Below the pieces are notes generated by a model. The model was not told the DNA's origin, ran no database searches, and was given only the letters and a program-made list of their open reading frames with translations. From the NCBI GenBank assembly GCA_036642795.1, contig JAVXTH010000008.1, positions 1 to 46,643 of the forward strand: DNA of 46,643 nt, given 5' to 3'. Made by a program: the position numbers and the translations under genes. Shown here piece by piece: positions 41,835 to 46,643 of the stretch. Positions within the stretch are counted from its first letter, which is position 1; each line of letters starts with the position of its first letter. This stretch comes from JAVXTH01 sp036642795. GTDB lineage: Bacteria; Bacillota_I; Bacilli_A; Erysipelotrichales; Erysipelotrichaceae.

Positions 41835-42020
41835 TTTGGAATTAAAAATAGTAAGATTAATAAAAGCAGAAAGCCCAATTAAAAAAGCATAGAAATAAGT
41901 AATAAAATAACCTTCTTTTAAATAGGCATAAAGCATAGGAAAACCTAATAATACGTAAATTGCATTGTTTAATAATGCGAAAACAGAAAAGAGTAAACTG
42001 ATTTTCTGTATTTTATTCAT
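41832..42020 (-). CDS. Small two-helix membrane protein
   Basis: A 62-residue protein with two hydrophobic helices (about 8-28 and 38-57) separated by a short loop containing a charged pair (KEGY). The minus-strand ribosome binding site AGGTGA is four bases from the ATG, and it is convergent with the metallochaperone gene and divergent from ydcC. No family is recognised. The hydrophobicity, intact ribosome binding site and gene-free context support a real gene. Confidence 0.6.
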   Translation of the reverse strand: MNKIQKISLLFSVFALLNNAIYVLLGFPMLYAYLKEGYFITYFYAFLIGLSAFINLTIFNSK

Positions 42021-42056
42021 GTCATCACCTATTCCTAACTTATGAGAATCCTCAAT

Positions 42057-42090
42057 ATTTATGCATTTATTTCTTTAATGAAGCATAAAT
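42057..42090. promoter_or_regulatory. Inverted repeat between divergent genes
   Basis: ATTTATGC (42057-42064) and GCATAAAT (42083-42090) form a perfect 8-base inverted repeat with an 18-base spacer, in the divergent intergenic region of the small membrane protein and ydcC. It could be an operator or a leader hairpin. Confidence 0.4.
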
Positions 42091-42118
42091 TAGGATGAAT
42101 GGAAGGGAGTAATTTAAT

Positions 42119-43108
42119 ATGAAAACTAAAATCATTGCGGGTATTGGGATCTTTGTATTAATTGTAGCTTTGGTATTAGCAATAAAGCCTAAATCGTTTG
42201 AGAAAACGTTAGGTAAAACAATGGATGAAATGGATACTTACTTATTAGAAGGTGATATGGAAATTAGTAAAGGGGAAGATGTAAAGCGATATCGAGTTCA
42301 AGTTGGTTATGAAAAGAAGGATCAAAAAGAATGTTATAAAGTATCTTTGTATGATAAAGCAATCAATCAAGAACAAGTGATTTTACGTAACGATCAAGGA
42401 GTCTTTGTGATTACACCAGGTTTGAATCAAGTCTTTAAGTTTGAGGGAGATTGGCCAATGAATTCTCCAAAACCATATTTGTTACAGACGATGGTTGGCA
42501 TTGTAAAGAAGGAAAAAGCAGAAATAAGAAAAGCAGAAGATGGTTATTTAGTTAAGAGCAAAGTAAATTATCCAAATAATAAAACGTTCTTTGATGAAGA
42601 GATTATGTTTCATAAGAATGGAAAAGTTGAATGGTTACAAATCTTTAATAAAGATCATAATCCAGAACTTAAGATTGTCTTTCATAAGGTTGATTACAAT
42701 ATAAAAATGGACAAGCAGTATTTTAAAGCACCGACTAAGTTGGAAACAAAAGCAAGTGCTAGTTTAATTAGTAAGGAAGATTTACCATTATATCCAATGC
42801 AAGTATTTTCAAGTCGCTTGAGTGGAAAATCGACGATGCAAGTAAATGGGGAAGATCGCCATGTTTTAGAATATAGTGGAGATAAACATTTTACGGTTGT
42901 TGAGACAAAGAAAAGAATTGCTTCTACCACACAGACCGTTTTAATGGCAGGACAAATAGTTGATGCGATGGATGTCATCGGATTCTATGATGGAAATCAA
43001 ATGAGTGCGATTCATGATGGGATTGAAATTACCGTTTTTAGTGATGATTTAAGTCCTGATGAAATGATGAGCGTGATTGCTAGCATGAATGTGGTTGTTA
43101 TGAAGTAA
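42119..43108 (+). CDS. ydcC: YdcC/LolA-like membrane-anchored protein
   Basis: A 329-residue protein with one N-terminal transmembrane helix (about 5-22) and an extracytoplasmic LolA-like beta-barrel half. The segment GVFVITPGLNQVFKF followed by DWPMNSPKPYLLQ is characteristic of Bacillus YdcC and related sporulation-associated proteins. In Bacillus subtilis ydcC lies just upstream of alr and the ndoAI-ndoA toxin-antitoxin pair; here a MazF/NdoA homologue follows directly with a TAATG overlap, keeping part of that order without alr or antitoxin. Whether this organism sporulates cannot be told. GGAAGGGAG precedes the ATG. Confidence 0.8.
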   Translation: MKTKIIAGIGIFVLIVALVLAIKPKSFEKTLGKTMDEMDTYLLEGDMEISKGEDVKRYRVQVGYEKKDQKECYKVSLYDKAINQEQVILRNDQGVFVITPGLNQVFKFEGDWPMNSPKPYLLQTMVGIVKKEKAEIRKAEDGYLVKSKVNYPNNKTFFDEEIMFHKNGKVEWLQIFNKDHNPELKIVFHKVDYNIKMDKQYFKAPTKLETKASASLISKEDLPLYPMQVFSSRLSGKSTMQVNGEDRHVLEYSGDKHFTVVETKKRIASTTQTVLMAGQIVDAMDVIGFYDGNQMSAIHDGIEITVFSDDLSPDEMMSVIASMNVVVMK

Positions 43109-43440
43109 TGATACGTAGAGGAGATGTATATTACGCAGATTTATCACCGGTGGTTGGAAGTGAACAGGGAGGAGTAAGACCGGTGGTGGTGATTCAAAAT
43201 GATAAAGGAAATCGGTATTCCAAAACAATTATTATTGCGCCAATCTCAAAGAAGATGAGTAAACCACCCATTCCTACCCATGTGATTTTTGCGGATGATG
43301 CTTTATGTTATGTTTCAATGATTTTATGTGAACAGTTAAGAACCATTGATAAGAGAAGACTAGGTCAATGGATTTGTACTTTAGATGAGGTAACAATTGA
43401 ACAAGTGAATCATGCGATTAAAATTAGTTTAGGAATATAA
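43108..43440 (+). CDS. mazF: MazF/EndoA-family endoribonuclease toxin without adjacent antitoxin
   Basis: A 110-residue MazF/PemK-type ribonuclease. It has the family signature RRGDVYYADLSPVVGSEQGG then RPVVVIQND, with the catalytic arginine in RPVV and the conserved threonine in the YSKTIIIAPIS strand, plus SMILCEQLRTIDKRRL. Such toxins cleave mRNA at short motifs and are neutralised by a MazE antitoxin encoded just upstream. No antitoxin gene fits upstream here: the start codon overlaps the ydcC stop by one base. Either the antitoxin is elsewhere or this toxin is tamed in another way. Translation coupled to ydcC suggests a housekeeping role. Confidence 0.93.
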   Translation: MIRRGDVYYADLSPVVGSEQGGVRPVVVIQNDKGNRYSKTIIIAPISKKMSKPPIPTHVIFADDALCYVSMILCEQLRTIDKRRLGQWICTLDEVTIEQVNHAIKISLGI

Positions 43441-43445
43441 TATAG

Positions 43446-43505
43446 AATGCATGCTACGATCATTATGAACCCTTTTATGATGAAAAGTAGAGTGCATTTT
43501 TTATT
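43446..43505 (+). terminator. Terminator of the ydcC-mazF operon
   Basis: AATGCA and CTAC pair with GTAG and TGCATT around a loop that itself contains ATCAT/ATGAT, followed by a T-run. Confidence 0.65.
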
Positions 43506-43561
43506 GTTTCAATCAGTGAAATAGGCACATTAACGATTTCAATAATTTGTTTTCTTTCTAC

Positions 43562-43590
43562 TTGTCAACTGACCTTAATCATGATAGAAT
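43562..43590 (+). promoter_or_regulatory. Promoter of tRNA-Ser
   Basis: TTGTCA (43562-43567) and TAGAAT (43585-43590), 17-base spacer, about 31 bases before the tRNA. Confidence 0.65.
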
Positions 43591-43621
43591 ATACAAGCGT
43601 TATAAATTAATTGTCAGCGAT

Positions 43622-43712
43622 GGAGAAGTACTCAAGTGGCTGAAGAGGTGCCCCTGCTAAGGGTATAGGTCGGGAAACTGGCGCGAGGGTTCAAATCCCT
43701 CCTTCTCCGCCA
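43622..43712 (+). tRNA. tRNA-Ser (anticodon GCT)
   Basis: A 91-base class II tRNA with acceptor GGAGAAG paired to CTTCTCC, discriminator G, encoded CCA, anticodon GCT at 43656-43658 in loop CTGCTAA, a long variable arm and a T-loop TTCAAAT. It reads AGC/AGU. Confidence 0.97.
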
Positions 43713-43767
43713 ATTTTTATAAGCGTGAATAGCTCAAAATGCACTTTGAAAATAACAAAAAATCTTG

Positions 43768-43795
43768 TTGCAAATAATTTGAGTTATGTTATAAT
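43768..43795 (+). promoter_or_regulatory. Promoter of the tRNA-Asp/tRNA-Gly pair
   Basis: TTGCAA (43768-43773) and TATAAT (43790-43795), 16-base spacer, with TG one base before the -10 box (TGTTATAAT), 33 bases before the tRNA. Confidence 0.7.
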
Positions 43796-43827
43796 ATCAT
43801 AGCAACCTGCTCGGGTTGAATGAAAAT

Positions 43828-43903
43828 GGTCCAGTGGTGTAGTGGTTAACATGCCTCCCTGTCACGGAGGAGATCGTGGGTTCGAGTCCCATCTGGACCG
43901 CCA
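43828..43903 (+). tRNA. tRNA-Asp (anticodon GTC)
   Basis: Acceptor GGTCCAG pairs with CTGGACC; anticodon GTC at 43861-43863; T-loop TTCGAGT; encoded CCA. Separated by three bases from tRNA-Gly, with which it shares a transcript. Confidence 0.97.
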
Positions 43904-43906
43904 TTT

Positions 43907-43980
43907 GCAGATGTAGTTCAATGGTAGAACACAACCTTGCCAAGGTTGATACGGGGGTCCGATTCCCCTCATCTGCTCCA
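43907..43980 (+). tRNA. tRNA-Gly (anticodon GCC)
   Basis: Acceptor GCAGATG pairs with CATCTGC; anticodon GCC at 43939-43941; encoded CCA. The T-loop reads TCCGATT, with C where U55 is nearly universal. Almost identical to the tRNA-Gly at 46416. Confidence 0.96.
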
Positions 43981-43992
43981 GAGACAACTATT

Positions 43993-44018
43993 CGCCTATT
44001 ATATGGGCGTTTTTTTTG
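43993..44018 (+). terminator. Terminator after tRNA-Asp/tRNA-Gly
   Basis: CGCCT pairs with GGGCG (one G-T pair) and is followed by eight T. Confidence 0.7.
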
Positions 44019-44103
44019 TAGTTAAACGATATTATTCATGATAATTTCGTTCATTCTGAACTATATTTTGGTATCTACAATGAAACAAAATTACCTAAAT
44101 GGA

Positions 44104-44132
44104 TTGATTTTATAATGCGAATATGATATACA
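44104..44132 (+). promoter_or_regulatory. Promoter of the uridine phosphorylase gene
   Basis: TTGATT (44104-44109) and TATACA (44127-44132), 17-base spacer, 25 bases before the ATG. Confidence 0.5.
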
Positions 44133-44156
44133 AAGGTTACGAAAGGATTGATTTAT

Positions 44157-44927
44157 ATGAAATATGCAGAAGAAGGTTTACAGTATCATGTTGGGGTTCG
44201 CAATGGAGATGTTGGGAAGTATGTTTTATTACCAGGTGATCCTAAGCGATGCGTTAAAATCGCAAAGTATTTCGATGATGCGAAACTAGTTGCGGATAGC
44301 CGTGAATACGTTACTTACACGGGCTATTTAGATGGAGTTAAGGTAAGTGTTACCTCAACTGGAATCGGTGGACCATCCGCTTCCATTGCGATGGAAGAAC
44401 TTGTTAATTGTGGCGCAGATACCTTTATTCGTGTAGGAACATGTGGAGGGATTCAAAAAGAAGTAAAAAGTGGGGATAATATAATCGCAACTGGTGCAAT
44501 CCGAATGGAAGGTACTAGTAAAGAATATGCTCCAATTGAATTTCCAGCAGTCGCAAATTACGATGTTGTAAATGCACTTGCTAAAAGTGCAGATGATTTA
44601 AATGCACCTTACCATGTAGGTGTTGTTGAATGTAAGGATTCATTCTATGGTCAACATTCACCAGAAAAAAGTCCTGTGAGTTATGAATTACTTAATAAAT
44701 GGGATGCATGGATTAAACTAGGTACTTTAGCTTCCGAAATGGAATCAGCAGCATTATTTGTTGTTGCCGCTCACTTACATGTTCGCTGTGGCTCAGTGTT
44801 CCTAGCAGTAGCCAATCAAGAACGTGAAAAATTAGGCTTAGAAAATCCAGTTGTACATGATACTGAAATGGCAATTAAAGTAGCAATTGGAGCATTACGA
44901 AATCTAATTAAAAAAGATAATCAATAA
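44157..44927 (+). CDS. udp: Uridine phosphorylase
   Basis: A 256-residue NP-I family enzyme that cleaves uridine to uracil and ribose-1-phosphate. The phosphate loop is LLPGDPKRCVKIA, with the STGIGGPSA loop, FIRVGTCGGIQ and the substrate-binding SEMESAALF motif. GGIQ after RVGTC and a QHSPEKSP insertion fit uridine rather than purine phosphorylases. The ATG at 44157 has GAAAGGATTG upstream. It is monocistronic with its own promoter and terminator, and complements deoD at 30297 for nucleoside salvage. Confidence 0.93.
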   Translation: MKYAEEGLQYHVGVRNGDVGKYVLLPGDPKRCVKIAKYFDDAKLVADSREYVTYTGYLDGVKVSVTSTGIGGPSASIAMEELVNCGADTFIRVGTCGGIQKEVKSGDNIIATGAIRMEGTSKEYAPIEFPAVANYDVVNALAKSADDLNAPYHVGVVECKDSFYGQHSPEKSPVSYELLNKWDAWIKLGTLASEMESAALFVVAAHLHVRCGSVFLAVANQEREKLGLENPVVHDTEMAIKVAIGALRNLIKKDNQ

Positions 44928-44932
44928 TAAAG

Positions 44933-44975
44933 ATATTCCTTGTTTAGTAATTATTAAGCAAGGAATATTTTTATT
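44933..44975 (+). terminator. Terminator after udp
   Basis: ATATTCCTTG (44933-44942) pairs with CAAGGAATAT (44959-44968), then TTTTTATT. Confidence 0.8.
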
Positions 44976-44994
44976 ATGAAAAGATTAATTTTTT

Positions 44995-45003
44995 TGATAT
45001 AAT
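44995..45003 (+). promoter_or_regulatory. Extended -10 promoter of the GGDEF gene
   Basis: TGATATAAT, with a weak TTATGA -35 box 18 bases upstream. Confidence 0.5.
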
Positions 45004-45037
45004 AGATAAAAGAAGTTAATTTTAAGAGGTGCAGATA

Positions 45038-46363
45038 ATGAAGCAAATAAAAAAACGAACCATCCCAATGTTTGTATTACTTATAAGTTTATTATTTAGT
45101 GGGATCGTAATCTATTTTAATCAAGTTAAGATAATGGATCAAAAAAGAGAACAAGTAAAATATGAAGCTAGTTCTCAATTAAGTAAATTACAATATATTC
45201 TTGATTCATTATTTCTTAAAACAGAAACATTAGAAATGTTAGTCGTTCAAGAAAATGGTGAAGTAAAGAACTTTGATCAAGTATGTGCACAATTATATGA
45301 TCATAAAAATGCCGTTCGATCCTTGCAACTAGCACCTAATGGTGTTGTTACTTATGTATATCCATTAAAGGGAAATGAACAAGCCTTTGGTGATTTGTTT
45401 GCTGATCCAGATCGTGCTAAGGAAGCGGAATACGCACGAGATACTGGCAATATGACACTGGCGGGTCCCTATGAATTAAGTCAAGGGGGAATGGGCGCAG
45501 TTGCACGTCGTCCCATTTATTTAAATGATCAAATGGGAAACAAAAAGTTTTGGGGCTTTTCGATTGTTATCTTAAATATTCCCGATGCCTTTCGACCTGC
45601 TGAGTTTGAAAAGTTTAAAGAAGAAGGCTTAGATTATAAATTAACAAGGATTGATCCAAATACGAATAAAGTAGTAATTATTGATGAATCAAATAAAGGA
45701 GAATTAAAGGATGCAATCAATTTATCTTTTAAAGTTCCTAATGGAAGTTGGCAGTTTAGTGTTGCTCCTCATGATGGTTGGTTAGCAACTCAATCTTTAA
45801 TCAGTGAAATATTAATTGGCATCTTTGTGAGTGTTATTCTATATTATTTAAGTATCTTTGTCGTTAAGACAAAACAACAGAGTAAAGTGATGAAAGAATT
45901 ATCTTTAAGAGATAATTTGACTGATTTATATAATCAAAGAATGTTATTAAATACAATGGATGAATTAATTGTAAATCAAAAATCATTTGGATTATTATAC
46001 TTAGACTTTGATGATTTTAAAGGCATCAATGATACTTATGGACATGCGATTGGTGATTTATTCTTAATTGAAAGTGCAAATCGTTTATTAAAGAACTTTA
46101 GTGAATATGCTAGTATTTATCGAATCGGTGGAGACGAATTTGCGATGATTATTGAAGGATGTAAACAAGAAGACTGTTATCAAGAATTATCAAATAAAAT
46201 GGAAACGGTATTCTCAACGCCTTTTGTGATTGAAAATAAGCATATCGATGTAAGAGTAAGTTTTGGTATAAGTCGCTTCCCAGAATTAGCGAGTGATATC
46301 GATAAGATGATTCGGACTGCCGATAAATTAATGTATAAAATGAAGAATGATCATAAAAAATAA
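45038..46363 (+). CDS. CHASE-like sensor diguanylate cyclase (GGDEF)
   Basis: A 441-residue membrane enzyme making cyclic di-GMP from GTP. Transmembrane helix 1 is at about 10-28. The extracytoplasmic domain (about 30-250) has a CHASE-like pattern (VRSLQLAPNGVVTYVYPLKG ... ADPDRAKEAEYARDTGNM ... GAVARRPIY). Transmembrane helix 2 is at about 253-275, and the GGDEF domain (about 285-441) has an intact GGDEF at 364-368 and FGISRFP. The inhibitory RxxD I-site is missing, so product inhibition is probably weak. AGAGG lies eight bases before the ATG at 45038. The MshEN domain of PilB in the same window is a possible receptor of its product (inference). Confidence 0.93.
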   Translation: MKQIKKRTIPMFVLLISLLFSGIVIYFNQVKIMDQKREQVKYEASSQLSKLQYILDSLFLKTETLEMLVVQENGEVKNFDQVCAQLYDHKNAVRSLQLAPNGVVTYVYPLKGNEQAFGDLFADPDRAKEAEYARDTGNMTLAGPYELSQGGMGAVARRPIYLNDQMGNKKFWGFSIVILNIPDAFRPAEFEKFKEEGLDYKLTRIDPNTNKVVIIDESNKGELKDAINLSFKVPNGSWQFSVAPHDGWLATQSLISEILIGIFVSVILYYLSIFVVKTKQQSKVMKELSLRDNLTDLYNQRMLLNTMDELIVNQKSFGLLYLDFDDFKGINDTYGHAIGDLFLIESANRLLKNFSEYASIYRIGGDEFAMIIEGCKQEDCYQELSNKMETVFSTPFVIENKHIDVRVSFGISRFPELASDIDKMIRTADKLMYKMKNDHKK

Positions 46364-46415
46364 TGGCTGCATCTTTTATTTTAAAACGAGAGTGATATAA
46401 TAAAAGAGCAGTCAT

Positions 46416-46489
46416 GCAGATGTAGTTCAATGGTAGAACACAACCTTCCCAAGGTTGTTACGGGGGTCCGATTCCCCTCATCTGCTCCA
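46416..46489 (+). tRNA. tRNA-Gly (anticodon CCC)
   Basis: Same acceptor, D-arm and T-arm as the tRNA-Gly(GCC) at 43907; it differs only at the first anticodon base (CCC at 46448-46450) and one variable-loop base. It has the same TCCGATT T-loop and an encoded CCA. Reads GGG. Confidence 0.95.
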
Positions 46490-46524
46490 TAACTTAAAAT
46501 AGCCCTTAAACCTATTTTCGCTTG

Positions 46525-46586
46525 AGTTCTTTAATTCCGACTAGTATCGCAACTACGTAAGTCGTTATTTTAAAGAACTTTTTATT
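46525..46586 (+). terminator. Long hairpin terminator after tRNA-Gly(CCC)
   Basis: AGTTCTTTAA (46525-46534) pairs with TTAAAGAACT (46570-46579). Inside, CGACT pairs with AGTCG and TAGT with ACTA, so a long imperfect stem precedes TTTTTATT. Larger than a minimal terminator. Confidence 0.6.
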
Positions 46587-46643
46587 ATGCTGATTTATTC
46601 TTATATAGCATTTCCTAACACTTAAGAAATCCGAGTTCAAACT

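Noticed and set aside
45029..45031. GTG start for the GGDEF gene
   Set aside because: It overlaps the ribosome binding site AAGAGG; the ATG at 45038 is spaced correctly.

Overview
The window is a low-GC bacterial chromosome segment. Its gene complement is that of a Gram-positive Bacillota: the cdaA-cdaR-glmM operon, CsoR/CopA, a ydcC-mazF pair, a YjzC-like small protein, peptidoglycan genes and a Gram-positive-type type IV pilus (T4P) locus without secretin or outer-membrane genes. TGA is used as a stop throughout, so this is not a code-4 mollicute. An Erysipelotrichia-like member of Bacillota is my best guess, but that is inference. The left edge cuts into a pilin gene, and one 100-N assembly gap lies at 33170-33269.

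1-11070 is a T4P operon on the + strand. It holds three tandem major pilins (the first cut by the window edge), prepilin peptidase PilD, platform protein PilC, a PilM-PilN fusion, PilO, three minor or modular prepilins, the extension ATPase PilB with a MshEN-type N-terminus, and the retraction ATPase PilT. The third minor prepilin (7004-8302) carries four tandem modules that look like carbohydrate-binding CBM5/12 folds, which suggests a sugar-binding pilus tip. 11147-12708 runs on the - strand: maf, a DUF1461-like membrane protein and a small YjzC-like gene.

12865-19908 (+) holds a HAD phosphatase, cdaA (with an unusually long charged tail), cdaR and glmM, then a two-component system. 20063-23508 is an alpha/beta hydrolase, a membrane-anchored MurF-like ligase and Ddl, preceded by a structured RNA leader and a hairpin that buries the ribosome binding site. 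23600-28390 holds mgtE, an EFR1-type ferredoxin, an HD-domain protein (-), a cytosolic leucine-rich-repeat protein and a GNAT acetyltransferase. PepF (-) shares a palindromic terminator with that acetyltransferase.

30297-35760 holds deoD, a lone gene resembling a phage tail assembly chaperone, a decayed ORF6N pseudogene, and a large secreted M14 carboxypeptidase. The last is split by a false assembly gap and by one in-frame TAG. 35877-38554 is csoR-copA with a CsoR-like operator. 38627-40769 is mutY (apparently leaderless), a NUDIX hydrolase and a membrane-anchored unknown. Then come an ACT-less aspartokinase, a CopZ-like metallochaperone, a small membrane protein (-), ydcC and a MazF-type toxin without a visible antitoxin.

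The right end has tRNA-Ser(GCT), tRNA-Asp(GTC), tRNA-Gly(GCC), uridine phosphorylase, a CHASE-like/GGDEF diguanylate cyclase, and a second tRNA-Gly (CCC) that differs from the first at only two bases. There is no CRISPR array, rRNA operon, intact insertion sequence or prophage.
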